DNA from: Apopatosoma sp963618495
Lineage (GTDB): Bacteria; Bacillota; Clostridia; Oscillospirales; CAG-272
Assembly: GCA_963618495.1 (NCBI GenBank)
Contig: CAVESF010000020.1
Coordinates: 1 to 41,740 of the forward strand
Reading direction: 5' to 3'
DNA: 41,740 nt
Shown here: positions 22,903 through 31,282 of the stretch, piece after piece
Position numbering within the stretch: the stretch's first letter is position 1
How the letters are laid out: every line of letters starts with the position of its first letter
The notes under the pieces: model-generated
The model's database searches: none
What the model was told of the DNA's origin: nothing
What the model saw: only the letters and a program-made list of their open reading frames with translations
Translations under genes and position numbers: made by a program

Positions 22903-22933
22903 AAAAATCGGCGGGAAAGCCCACCGATTTTTT
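22903..22933 (-). terminator. Terminator of the metalloprotease gene
   Basis: Minus strand AAAATCGGTGGG-CTTT-CCCGCCGATTTTTT (one G-U pair), 7 bases past the stop codon; T-runs on both strands. Confidence 0.88.
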
Positions 22934-22939
22934 CTTATA

Positions 22940-25408
22940 TTATTTCTTCTTTTTTGTGATAACTACCGCAATGCAACCGATGATGGCAACAGCCGCCACT
23001 ATGATAACAATTATCACTCCTGTGCCAATGCCGCCTTTTTCCTCATCTGCCGTCGTTGTTTCTGTGCCGTCTGCGATTGTTACAGTGTCGGAGGTGCCTG
23101 TGGTCGCGGTTGTTCCTGTCGCCACGGTTGTACCCGTAGTTGCCGTCGTGCCGCTTGTTTCGGGTTCGCCCGATTCGCTTATCCACTTTGCATAAACGGA
23201 AATCTCGCCCGATTCATCGGCAGGCTTGCCGAAGTCAAATTCCGAGGTGAATTCCGCATCCTCATACCATCCGCCAAATTTATATCCCGCTCTTTCCTCC
23301 GCGTAAGGCATCATAAAAGTATCGCCTACCTCAACTGCATATACAGGGAATTTCGGCGTGGCATTTTCAAATTTCAGTATTGCCGCTTCGGTGGTCTTTA
23401 TCCACTTTGCATAGAGATATACATCTGTCTTGTCATTCTTCACCGTAGACATATCATAGCGATCGCCGCTGAAATCTTCGTCATAATACCAGCCGCCGAA
23501 GGAATAATTTGTTCTCTTCATGGCAAGCGAATATTTGAGTGTATTTCCAGGGTATACCTTTACATTATAGAAACCGCCGCGCGTGCCCGGCATATTCTGA
23601 CAGAGATAATATGTGGCATAGTCCTTTTCCTTTACGGGAAGCAGGGTTGTTGCCGAGCCGTCATAATATGTTATGCCGAGATCGCTCTCAATGAAAGCCT
23701 TGTAATAATATTTCTTTCCGTTTGCAAGACCTGTGAATTCATGAGTGAATACGCCGTTTTCGTCGGGCTTGCAGGTGATTTTTGTCCCATTTTCCTCGGT
23801 TATATCGGCTTTATCGGAGATGATATATCCGCAGGAAACGAATTTGCCGCCGTTCATGGTGGTTATCTTTGTTGTGAGAACAAGATTATCCAGTCCCTTG
23901 TCCGATACCGTAACCTTTCCGTAAGGACCTGCCGTATACGAGGTCGTAACCTTTATCTTCATCTCGTTTGCACCCTCGGATAGGATATCTATCGTCACCT
24001 TGAAATCCTTTGCTTCATCATCGGTGAGAAGCGTATAGAAGGTACCGCTCACGGGGAATTTGTAGTTTGTATTCACAAACTGCTTCTTGTTTGCCGCATC
24101 CGTCTCATTATTTCTGAAAGCACCGTAGGCATTCAGCGTTTTGTTTGCGGAAAGCACCGCCACCATCGGGTCGTTGCCCTTATCGGAGCGGTTTGCCGTA
24201 TTTACGGATTCGTCTATATGCCAGATGACAATGCCTTTCTGGTCAAATGAGTTCGAATCAAAATAGTCCTCATGCCCTGCCGTGACATTATATCTGTTTT
24301 CCACGAGGTAGTATTCCTTGGGATTGGGCGTATTTATGCGGATCACGGAATATTTGCCCTCCGTACTCTGGCGGGAATAAAGCGTATATTCTCCGTTTGC
24401 GGCGGAAGTATATCCGCAGAATCCGAATTTCAGTGCATGGTAAGGGTCGAGATGCGCGGGCGACTGACCGCTTGCCTCGCCGTCCTTTCTGTTATGGTTT
24501 CCGTTTCCCATCAGCGACATGCTGCCGACATATTCGCCGTACTTGCTTGAATTTGTTGAGGTATCGTAAAGGTCGGCGGCACCGAGAAAATGCCCGAGCT
24601 CATGCGCAATTGTGCCGACGGTGAGCGTTCTCTCCGCGCCCATAAACTCGCCTACGCGGACAAATCCCTCGCCGCACACCTTTACTCCATCGAGCGTGTA
24701 GGCACTGCCACCCGTATAATGAGCATGATTCCAAAAGTACTTCTGCGCATCGCCGCTGTAGGAAGAAGCTTCAGCACCGCCCATAACGAACATTACGGCA
24801 AGCTCCGTTTTCTGGAGAATACCGTCGCCGTTCTTGTCGAATTTGGCGTAGTCGACATATTCATCGGCGGCTTTGAGCGCGAGCTGACGCTCATTTGCCC
24901 ATCTCGTCTTGGAAGAGCTGTTGTGACCGTAGATGGCATCGGGATGCTTCTGATTTATCACAACATCGACAATGCCGTCGTTTTCCGTCCCCTCAGATTC
25001 CTCTGCGGGATAGAACCAGAATTTGCCGTCCGAGATTTCCTTATAGTAGTTTTTGAGCGACTTGAAATTGTCCTCAAAGAGTGTGGTATACCATGAGCTT
25101 GCCTTGGAATAAATCCACTGCTCGCCGTAGTATTCCGAATCTTTGTTTATCAGCTTTGTCTGGTCATTCGGGTCGTAGTCGTTTACGCCGTTTCCGTTCG
25201 GGTCAAATGATATTCTTATCACGAGAAGCGGAATAGGCTCATAGCAGTCATTTTCGTATGCGAGACCGTCGCCCGAATCCGACGCCGTGAAAACATATGT
25301 ATCGTTTGCGGCAGAACCCGCATAAAGCAGAGCCGCAGGCGATACTGTAAATATCATTGCCACTGCAAAAATAACAGCGGCTAATTTTGCAAAAAGATGC
25401 TTTTTCAT
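22940..25408 (-). CDS. Secreted, membrane-anchored M6-type metalloprotease with InlB-type repeats
   Basis: 822 residues; ATG 25408, RBS CGGAGG. Signal peptide (1-31). The M6 (immune inhibitor A-like) catalytic domain has the zinc motif HELGHFLGAADLYD (HExxH at about 269-273) and EF-hand-like calcium loops DPNGNGVNDYD and DKNGDGILQKTE. A beta-sandwich and two InlB B-type repeats (FGGWYYDEDF..., FGGWYEDAEF...YAKWI) follow at about 600-735. A Thr-rich linker (TSGTTATTGTT...) leads to one C-terminal membrane helix (GTGVIIVIIVAAVAIIGCIAVVI) with a KKKK stop-transfer; there is no LPxTG. Inference: cell-surface protease acting on host, food or bacterial proteins. Confidence 0.9.
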   Translation of the reverse strand: MKKHLFAKLAAVIFAVAMIFTVSPAALLYAGSAANDTYVFTASDSGDGLAYENDCYEPIPLLVIRISFDPNGNGVNDYDPNDQTKLINKDSEYYGEQWIYSKASSWYTTLFEDNFKSLKNYYKEISDGKFWFYPAEESEGTENDGIVDVVINQKHPDAIYGHNSSSKTRWANERQLALKAADEYVDYAKFDKNGDGILQKTELAVMFVMGGAEASSYSGDAQKYFWNHAHYTGGSAYTLDGVKVCGEGFVRVGEFMGAERTLTVGTIAHELGHFLGAADLYDTSTNSSKYGEYVGSMSLMGNGNHNRKDGEASGQSPAHLDPYHALKFGFCGYTSAANGEYTLYSRQSTEGKYSVIRINTPNPKEYYLVENRYNVTAGHEDYFDSNSFDQKGIVIWHIDESVNTANRSDKGNDPMVAVLSANKTLNAYGAFRNNETDAANKKQFVNTNYKFPVSGTFYTLLTDDEAKDFKVTIDILSEGANEMKIKVTTSYTAGPYGKVTVSDKGLDNLVLTTKITTMNGGKFVSCGYIISDKADITEENGTKITCKPDENGVFTHEFTGLANGKKYYYKAFIESDLGITYYDGSATTLLPVKEKDYATYYLCQNMPGTRGGFYNVKVYPGNTLKYSLAMKRTNYSFGGWYYDEDFSGDRYDMSTVKNDKTDVYLYAKWIKTTEAAILKFENATPKFPVYAVEVGDTFMMPYAEERAGYKFGGWYEDAEFTSEFDFGKPADESGEISVYAKWISESGEPETSGTTATTGTTVATGTTATTGTSDTVTIADGTETTTADEEKGGIGTGVIIVIIVAAVAIIGCIAVVITKKKK

Positions 25409-25449
25409 ATTTCCTCCGAGTTATCTTGGCAAAATGCCTATGCCACCGC

Positions 25450-25545
25450 TTATATCAGGCAAAGAATTATCGCCGTAGCCGAGCCGAGAACCATCAGTGC
25501 CGCAAAAAATATGGCGGCAATGCGTATCAAAGTTTTATGCCTCAT
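25450..25545 (-). CDS. 31-residue membrane peptide upstream of the metalloprotease
   Basis: ATG 25545 with GGAGG 9 bases upstream. The product begins MRHKTLIRIAAIFFAALMVL and continues with a hydrophobic stretch to the stop, a basic head plus a single membrane helix. It sits between the promoter (25592-25620) and the protease gene, 41 bp before the latter. Its strong RBS argues for translation. It could be a stand-alone small membrane protein or a leader controlling the protease; the sequence does not decide. Confidence 0.55.
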   Translation of the reverse strand: MRHKTLIRIAAIFFAALMVLGSATAIILCLI

Positions 25546-25591
25546 TGTATGAACCTCCGTTGCCGCATAAAGCGGTGCAGTTTATTAATAT

Positions 25592-25620
25592 ATTCTATAT
25601 CATAAGAGAAATAATGTCAA
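25592..25620 (-). promoter_or_regulatory. Promoter of the small-peptide/metalloprotease operon
   Basis: Minus strand TTGACA (25620-25615), 17-bp spacer, TAGAAT (25597-25592). Confidence 0.78.
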
Positions 25621-25736
25621 GCATAGCGGTTGCCGCCGCATTATTTTCGGATATTTACACAAAAATCAAAAACTTCTATTGTGCAAATCCTCTACATTCA
25701 CGGTGACGCTTTTCGATATTTTTTACGGTAAAACTA

Positions 25737-25765
25737 TTGAAAAAGACAGATTTTTATTGTATAAT
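25737..25765 (+). promoter_or_regulatory. Promoter of guaA
   Basis: TTGAAA (25737-25742), 17 bp, TATAAT (25760-25765). The leader of about 30 bases is too short for a guanine riboswitch. Confidence 0.78.
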
Positions 25766-25802
25766 AAATTCAAACTATGTTTTTTGAAAGGCTTATTGAA
25801 AA

Positions 25803-27644
25803 ATGAACGAAAAAGTAGCCATACTCGATTGCGGCGGTCAGTATACCAAGGTTATCGACAGAAAAGTAAGAGAAGCGGGAGTATATTCAGATATATTTGC
25901 GCTCGGCACGGATGTTGACAAGCTGAAAGACTATAATGCCATCATTCTCAGCGGCGGTCCCTCCAGCGTATGGAGCGCAGGCGCGCCGAAATATGACGGC
26001 AATATTTTTGAGCTCGGCAAACCGATACTAGGCATCTGCTACGGAATGCAGCTTATAAACGAGCATTTCGGAGGCAAGGTTCTGCCCGAGGTAAAGACAG
26101 AATACGGTCAGACAATCATCGATGTGGACACAAGCTGTCCTCTCTTTGCGGGACTTGAACCGAAGCAGGCTGTCCTCATGAGCCACGGCGATGCCGTAAA
26201 GGTCCTCGCAGACGGATTTGAATGCGTCGGCAAGACAGGCGATGTCGTCGCCGCCATATATGATAAGGAGCGCAGAATAATAGGCGTTCAGTTCCATCCC
26301 GAAGTTGAGCTTTCCGAAAACGGCAAGGTCATGCTCGAAAACTTCCTGCGCGGCATCTGCGGGCTGAAAGAAGTTTATGCTCTGGAAGACAGAATCCAGA
26401 CATCTGTCGATATGATTCGCAGGAGAGTCGGCGATAAAAAAGTCATGGTTCTCGTTTCCGGCGGTGTTGACAGTGCTGTTACCGCTGCCCTGCTCACAAA
26501 GGCGCTTCCGCCCGAGAATGTATATGCAATACATATCGACCACGGCATGATGCGCAAAAACGAGAGCGATATCATCTGTGAAAATCTCAGTTCTCTCGGT
26601 CTTGTCAATATGAAGCGCGTGAATGCCGCAAAAACATTCTTCTACGATACTGTAGACGACGGAAGCGGCAATATTATAGGTCCTCTTGCGGAAACATGCG
26701 ACCCCGAGATGAAGCGCAAAATCATCGGCTCCATGTTCATCAAGGTCACAAGAGATGCGGCAGAAAGCCTCGATATCGATTTCGATACCACTTTTCTTGC
26801 GCAGGGTACGCTCCGTCCCGACCTTATCGAGAGCGGAAATCCCGATGTTTCGGGCTATGCTCACAAGATAAAAACGCATCATAACGATGTCGATATAGTC
26901 CGCCGCGCAAGAGAAAAGGGACTCATCATAGAGACAAACTGGGACTGGCACAAGGACGAGGTAAGACAAGTCGCCCGCATGCTCGGTCTCGATGAATCCA
27001 TCGCTTCCCGTCAGCCCTTCCCCGGTCCCGGACTCGGCGTGCGTATAATCTGCACAGAGAGTGCCGCAGAGGTTCCCGCAAAGGCGGAAGCAGAACTGAA
27101 AGCGATTGTTCCGCAGAATATGAGCGCAGTCATCGCTCCTATTCACAGCGTAGGCGTTCAGGGCGATAACAGAAGCTATCGCAGTCTCGCTATTCTCGCA
27201 GGCGATATAAGCACAGGTGAAATTTTCGGGCTTGCACGCGAAATTCCGAATAAGATTTCGGCGATAAACCGCGTTGCGCTCGTCATAGGCAAAAAGAGCG
27301 TCGGCGAACTGAAGATAAAGCCGCTTCATATAAACGAAGAATCGACCGACCTTCTCCGCGAGCTTGACGCCATAGTCACGGCAAAACTTGCGACAAAGAA
27401 GATAAGCCAGACATTTGCCGTTCTGCTCCCGATTTCCGCAGACGGAGCAAAATACAGTATCGCTGTCCGCGCCGTTGTCACGGGCGACTTCATGACGGCA
27501 AGACCCGCTGTCCCCGGCAAGGACTTTGACGAAAGCGCACTCTCCGATATCGCAAACGAAATATATGCAAAGTTCTCCGATAAAATAGACCTCGTGATGT
27601 ATGATGTCACAGGCAAACCTCCGGCAACAGTCGAGTGGGAATAA
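25803..27644 (+). CDS. guaA: GMP synthase (glutamine-hydrolysing), long form
   Basis: 613 residues, about 100 longer than most bacterial GuaA. The glutamine amidotransferase domain (1-185) has Cys79 (GICYGMQL), His165 and Glu167 (QFHPEVE). The ATP pyrophosphatase domain has the P-loop SGGVDS (219-224), FLAQGTLRPDLIESG and KIKTHHNDVD. The C-terminal dimerisation region carries an extra segment after RQPFPGPGLGVRIIC, with HSVGVQGDNRSYRSLAIL and VTGDFMTARPAVPG, before the usual end KPPATVEWE. That insertion and its motifs resemble the eukaryotic GMPS rather than the E. coli type. It converts XMP to GMP. The RBS before the ATG is weak. Confidence 0.95.
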   Translation: MNEKVAILDCGGQYTKVIDRKVREAGVYSDIFALGTDVDKLKDYNAIILSGGPSSVWSAGAPKYDGNIFELGKPILGICYGMQLINEHFGGKVLPEVKTEYGQTIIDVDTSCPLFAGLEPKQAVLMSHGDAVKVLADGFECVGKTGDVVAAIYDKERRIIGVQFHPEVELSENGKVMLENFLRGICGLKEVYALEDRIQTSVDMIRRRVGDKKVMVLVSGGVDSAVTAALLTKALPPENVYAIHIDHGMMRKNESDIICENLSSLGLVNMKRVNAAKTFFYDTVDDGSGNIIGPLAETCDPEMKRKIIGSMFIKVTRDAAESLDIDFDTTFLAQGTLRPDLIESGNPDVSGYAHKIKTHHNDVDIVRRAREKGLIIETNWDWHKDEVRQVARMLGLDESIASRQPFPGPGLGVRIICTESAAEVPAKAEAELKAIVPQNMSAVIAPIHSVGVQGDNRSYRSLAILAGDISTGEIFGLAREIPNKISAINRVALVIGKKSVGELKIKPLHINEESTDLLRELDAIVTAKLATKKISQTFAVLLPISADGAKYSIAVRAVVTGDFMTARPAVPGKDFDESALSDIANEIYAKFSDKIDLVMYDVTGKPPATVEWE

Positions 27645-27740
27645 ACACATATGCGAAGCATGTGTGTTGACGTCGCCGAGACATGGGAATAAGGGGCTGA
27701 GTCAAAAGCATTTAATTAAGCAGAGGCTCAGCCTTTTGCT
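27644..27740 (+). terminator. guaA 3' hairpin and terminator
   Basis: Hairpin AACACATATGC-GAA-GCATGTGTGTT (27644-27668) begins at the stop codon and lacks a U-tract. The real terminator is GGCTGAG (27695-27701) / CTCAGCC (27727-27733) followed by TTTTGCTATGCTTTTTTT. Confidence 0.7.
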
Positions 27741-27772
27741 ATGCTTTTTTTGAAATTCAACATTCCAACAAA

Positions 27773-27793
27773 GAAAAAAGCCTCGTTTGAGGC
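27773..27793 (-). terminator. Minus-strand terminator with no minus-strand gene upstream
   Basis: GCCTC-GTTT-GAGGC (27780-27793); the T-run is on the minus strand (27779-27773). All genes for about 6 kb to the right are on the plus strand, so it may block antisense transcripts into guaA. Confidence 0.55.
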
Positions 27794-27865
27794 AAAAAAG
27801 AGTATGACGAAAAGAGGATCGGCAAAAGATAGATAAGGTATGCATATTTATTTACATTTTCTCGC

Positions 27866-27894
27866 TTGACTTATCGCCGCGCTTCATGTATAAT
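27866..27894 (+). promoter_or_regulatory. Promoter of the FAD dehydrogenase gene
   Basis: TTGACT (27866-27871), 17 bp, TATAAT (27889-27894). The short leader has two small hairpins, GGTCT/AGACC and GCCGC-GACG-GCGGC (about 27903-27942). It does not match a riboswitch I know. Confidence 0.75.
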
Positions 27895-27957
27895 ATATTG
27901 TCGGTCTTTGAGCAGACCTGAAATCACGCCGCGACGGCGGCAAACGGAGTGAATAAC

Positions 27958-29334
27958 ATGAAATACGACGTAATTATCATAGGTGCGGGTCCCGGCGGTA
28001 TCTTTTCCGCATATGAGCTGACAAAGAAATCATCGGAACTGAAAATCGCGGTTTTTGAATCGGGGCATCCTCTTGCCAAGCGCCGCTGTCCCATTGATGG
28101 CGACAAGATTAAAACCTGCATCGGCTGCAAAACCTGCTCTATCATGAGCGGCTTCGGCGGCGCAGGCGCTTTTTCCGACGGAAAATACAATATAACAAAC
28201 GATTTCGGCGGCACGCTTTACGAGCATATAGGCAAAAAGAAGGCGTTCGACCTGATGAAATATGTCGATGAAATAAATATGGAATACGGCGGCGATGGCA
28301 CAAAGCTCTATACCACCGCAGGCTCCAAATTCAAGAAGATATGCATCCAGAATAAGCTGAATCTTCTCGAAGCTTCCGTTCGTCACCTCGGAACGGATGT
28401 AAACTATGTCGTGCTGACAAATCTTTACGAATATCTGCGCACACGCATGGATTTCTATTTCGATACGCCCGTGCATGACATCTGCAAGACAAATGATGGC
28501 TATGCGATATCGACGGATATGGGCGACTTTGAATGCCGCGACTGCATAGTTTCCGTCGGCAGAAGCGGAAGCAAATGGATGGAGGAAATATGCAGGAAGA
28601 TGGGCATACATACAAAGTCCAACCGCGTAGACCTCGGCGTGCGCGTAGAACTTCCCGCAGTTGTTTTCTCTCATCTCACGGACGAACTCTACGAGAGCAA
28701 GATAGTATACAGAACAGAAAAATTCGAAGATAATGTCCGCACATTCTGCATGAATCCGCACGGCATCGTCGTAAACGAAAATACAAACGGCATCGTCACG
28801 GTAAACGGTCACAGCTATGAGGATCCGAAAATGCAGACGGAAAACACTAACTTCGCCCTGCTTGTTTCAAAGCATTTTTCCGAGCCTTTTGAGGACAGCA
28901 ACGGCTACGGCGAAAGCATCGCCCGTCTCTCGAATATGCTCGGCGGCGGCGTTATAGTCCAGCGCTTCGGCGACCTTGTCCGCGGCAGACGCAGCAATCA
29001 GAAGCGCATAGAGGAATCGTTCGTCACGCCTACCCTCGCGGCAACTCCGGGCGACCTCAGTCTCGTGCTTCCGAAGCGTATACTCGACGGCATCATGGAG
29101 ATGATTTACGCCCTTGATAAGATTGCCCCCGGAACAGCAAACGACGATACCCTGCTCTATGGCGTGGAAGTCAAGTTCTACAATATGGAAGTTGATACAA
29201 ACGAGTATCTCGAAACGGAATACAAAGGTCTCTATATCATAGGCGACGGCTCGGGTATAACACATTCTCTCTCCCATGCATCGGCAAGCGGCGTTTTCGT
29301 CGCGCGCAGGATAGCAAACGAGATAAACGGATAA
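27958..29334 (+). CDS. FAD-dependent dehydrogenase (COG2509-like)
   Basis: 458 residues from ATG 27958 (GGAG 8 bases upstream, preferred over GTG 27949). N-terminal dinucleotide motif YDVIIIGAGPGGIFSAYEL, a Cys motif CPIDGDKIKTCIGCKTC followed by MSGFGGAGAFSDGKYN, and a C-terminal FAD-contact segment GLYIIGDGSGITHSLSHASASG. These are features of the uncharacterised COG2509 FAD-dependent dehydrogenases common in Clostridia. The Cys residues (C-x8-C-x2-C-x2-C) might bind metal or act in redox. Substrate unknown. The next gene follows after 3 bases. Confidence 0.85.
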   Translation: MKYDVIIIGAGPGGIFSAYELTKKSSELKIAVFESGHPLAKRRCPIDGDKIKTCIGCKTCSIMSGFGGAGAFSDGKYNITNDFGGTLYEHIGKKKAFDLMKYVDEINMEYGGDGTKLYTTAGSKFKKICIQNKLNLLEASVRHLGTDVNYVVLTNLYEYLRTRMDFYFDTPVHDICKTNDGYAISTDMGDFECRDCIVSVGRSGSKWMEEICRKMGIHTKSNRVDLGVRVELPAVVFSHLTDELYESKIVYRTEKFEDNVRTFCMNPHGIVVNENTNGIVTVNGHSYEDPKMQTENTNFALLVSKHFSEPFEDSNGYGESIARLSNMLGGGVIVQRFGDLVRGRRSNQKRIEESFVTPTLAATPGDLSLVLPKRILDGIMEMIYALDKIAPGTANDDTLLYGVEVKFYNMEVDTNEYLETEYKGLYIIGDGSGITHSLSHASASGVFVARRIANEING

Positions 29335-29337
29335 AAT

Positions 29338-30132
29338 ATGAAAGCAAACTGCCTTTCGGAAAAGAAATTTCTGAATCTGCTGTTCCCTGTCGTGCGCCTC
29401 GGCGATACCGACGCTGTCGCAATGTTCGATACAGGCGCGGGCATGACGCTGATTTCGCGCGGACTCCTGCAAAGCCTGAATTATAAAACGGGAGATGAAA
29501 TCGCCTGTGGCAACAATAACGGCATGGTGCGAAAGCTCGAAACGGCGATAGTCACGGATGTCCGCATAGGAGATATCTACATCGGAAACCTGCAGGCTAT
29601 CGTGGCAGGCGAGCAAGATTTTGATATAAAAGATGACGACGGAAATCCGTTTCCCGCGCAGCTTCTGCTCGGATGGGATGTGATTTCGCGCTTCCGCTGG
29701 AGTTATGATAAGAGAGATGATTCCCTCACCGTGGAAGAGTCCGAGCCTGCAAACGAGCGCGGCACTCTTGAATACAGCAATTTTCCCATCATCCGCGCCG
29801 AACACAAAGGAATATCATTTCGTGCCGGAATCGACACGGGTCATACGGAAAGTATACTTGCTTCCATATGGAAAGAGCGACTTGTCACCGCAAGCCATGC
29901 GGCGGAAACGGTCGGCATAGGCTCGGCGGAAAGCGCCGTGCTTCCATATGCCAAAGAATTCAGCTTCATATATCACGGCAAGGCTTTTTGCATACACGGT
30001 GTCGATATTTTCGAAAAAATCCACGGCACCGACGATAAGACAGAAGCGCTTTTCGGAATGGATATTTTCCGCGGTAAAAGCTGGACTCTCGATTTTCCGA
30101 AAAAGATTCTTGATTTTTATGATTTTCAGTAA
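29338..30132 (+). CDS. Two-lobed retropepsin-like aspartic protease protein
   Basis: 264 residues, no signal peptide. Two copies of an aspartyl-protease half are visible. Lobe 1 (about 15-125): DAVAMFDTGAGMTLISRGLL and a closing LLLGWDVISRF. Lobe 2 (about 145-264): RAGIDTGHTESILASIW and ALFGMDIFRGKSWTLDF. Each has the DTG triad and the hydrophobic-Gly-x-Asp end motif of the gag-type/PF13650-like family. Family knowledge: such units are normally single-lobe homodimers; a tandem copy could form a pepsin-like two-lobed enzyme in one chain. It is coupled to the FAD dehydrogenase gene (3-base gap); target unknown. Confidence 0.75.
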   Translation: MKANCLSEKKFLNLLFPVVRLGDTDAVAMFDTGAGMTLISRGLLQSLNYKTGDEIACGNNNGMVRKLETAIVTDVRIGDIYIGNLQAIVAGEQDFDIKDDDGNPFPAQLLLGWDVISRFRWSYDKRDDSLTVEESEPANERGTLEYSNFPIIRAEHKGISFRAGIDTGHTESILASIWKERLVTASHAAETVGIGSAESAVLPYAKEFSFIYHGKAFCIHGVDIFEKIHGTDDKTEALFGMDIFRGKSWTLDFPKKILDFYDFQ

Positions 30133-30220
30133 AAAGCAAAAAAAGGTTGCGGCATCGGGCAAATTCTCATAAGGATGTTTTTATGCATCCGTCCAAATTT
30201 GCCGATTGAGAGTGCAAACA

Positions 30221-30258
30221 AAAACACGCAGAGTTCAGAAATGAACTCTGCGTGTTTT
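30221..30258. terminator. Strong bidirectional terminator
   Basis: Perfect 17-bp stem AAAACACGCAGAGTTCA / TGAACTCTGCGTGTTTT with GAAA loop and flanking T-run, about 90 bases after the aspartic protease gene. Confidence 0.93.
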
Positions 30259-30276
30259 TGTCTACACTTTTCGTCC

Positions 30277-30305
30277 TTGAAAAACGGTCGAAAAAATGGT
30301 ATAAT
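30277..30305 (+). promoter_or_regulatory. Promoter of the sigma-region-4 protein gene
   Basis: TTGAAA (30277-30282), 17 bp, TATAAT (30300-30305) with TGG before it (extended -10). Confidence 0.8.
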
Positions 30306-30341
30306 TAACTCAGAAAGAATAATCTCCACGGAGGACTTGCC

Positions 30342-31247
30342 ATGCCATACGACAAAGAAACGCGGGATGCACTTCAGGCGTACTATGAAACGCATGATTT
30401 TACCGGAAACATCCCTGCCTTCGATGACAAAAAATATACGCCCGCACAACTTCGGATTTATGCTAAGGCGAAAAAGTTTTTTGCGCAGTCATGGATGAAG
30501 CTCCTTCCCGAAACGGGCAACAAGCGCTCGATGAGGAATTTCTCGAAAAACTATCCGCTGAACTGTCTGAAAGAAGGCGACGCGGCATATATCGCGGACA
30601 TGGTTGCCGAAATTATGGGCGATGCGGAACAATTCAAAGCCTCTGTTGACAAATTCTTTTCCGACTTGCAGGAGCCGCTTGAAGCCGGATTGGGAGCCTG
30701 TGCAAAGGCACATGGAAAGACACCGGAGAAATTGACCGACGAAGAAATTGAAGATGTTGTGGACAAGCTCGCCGGGCTTTTCATGGAAGAGATGATCAAC
30801 GCACTGATGACGGCACAGAAAACTCCGGAAATCTTTGCGGCGCTTCATAAGGGCGATGCAAAGCTCACGGCACACGAAGATTTTAACGATTCCGTGTGCG
30901 AAAATCACGACAAAATCAATTTTTTGAAAAGGTGGACGCACTCCGATACGCAGCTCGGTGCGGCATTGTCGCTTGAAGAAGTGATGGCAACCGACAGAGA
31001 TGCCGTTGAAAATGCCGCTGATTTCTTTTCTCCAACCGAAAGCACGGAAGAAGCCTATATGGAACTGCGAAACGGATTCCTTGCCACGCTGTCGGAGGAT
31101 GACCGTGTGATTTTCATCATGCGGGAAAACGGTAAAACGCAGAAAGAAATTGCGGAGGCGCTCGGTTATAAGACGCACAGTGCCGTGACCAAACGCCTGC
31201 AAGCTATGCGGGAGCAGTTTGCACTGTATATAAAAGAACAAGGATAA
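30342..31247 (+). CDS. Protein with C-terminal sigma-70 region-4-like helix-turn-helix
   Basis: 301 residues; ATG 30342, GGAGG 7 bases upstream. The long helical N-terminal part (1-235) is unlike sigma regions 1-3 and I do not recognise it. The C-terminal 50 residues read LSEDDRVIFIMRENGKTQKEIAEALGYKTHSAVTKRLQAMREQF, a classic region-4 DNA-binding unit. Without region 2 it cannot melt promoters as a sigma factor by itself; it may be a regulator or a split/degenerate sigma. First gene of the accessory patch, followed at once by the first copy of the 22-bp repeat. Confidence 0.7.
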   Translation: MPYDKETRDALQAYYETHDFTGNIPAFDDKKYTPAQLRIYAKAKKFFAQSWMKLLPETGNKRSMRNFSKNYPLNCLKEGDAAYIADMVAEIMGDAEQFKASVDKFFSDLQEPLEAGLGACAKAHGKTPEKLTDEEIEDVVDKLAGLFMEEMINALMTAQKTPEIFAALHKGDAKLTAHEDFNDSVCENHDKINFLKRWTHSDTQLGAALSLEEVMATDRDAVENAADFFSPTESTEEAYMELRNGFLATLSEDDRVIFIMRENGKTQKEIAEALGYKTHSAVTKRLQAMREQFALYIKEQG

Positions 31248-31269
31248 GATATCGACAAATCGGAAGTTT
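31248..31269 (+). repeat. Gene-preceding repeat, copy 1
   Basis: GATATCGACAAATCGGAA then GTTT; begins directly after the stop codon of the upstream gene and ends next to the RBS of the kinase-like gene. Confidence 0.7.
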
Positions 31270-31282
31270 GAGGGGGATCGGT

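Noticed and set aside
26028..27650. 540-codon minus-strand open frame across guaA
   Set aside because: Fully antisense to an unmistakable GMP synthase; Cys/His-rich composition with no motifs is typical of a shadow frame.
27644..27668. Hairpin at the guaA stop as the terminator
   Set aside because: No U-tract follows; a proper terminator lies at 27695-27740.
27903..27942. Two small hairpins in the FAD-dehydrogenase leader, considered as guanidine-II (mini-ykkC) riboswitch
   Set aside because: Only one loop even resembles ACGR and the stems differ from the consensus.
28867..29805. 312-codon minus-strand frame over the FAD dehydrogenase and aspartic protease genes
   Set aside because: Antisense to two genes with clear motifs; no domain or RBS.
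30175..30498. Plus-strand frame through the 30221-30258 hairpin
   Set aside because: It crosses a perfect terminator and a promoter and has no RBS-supported start.
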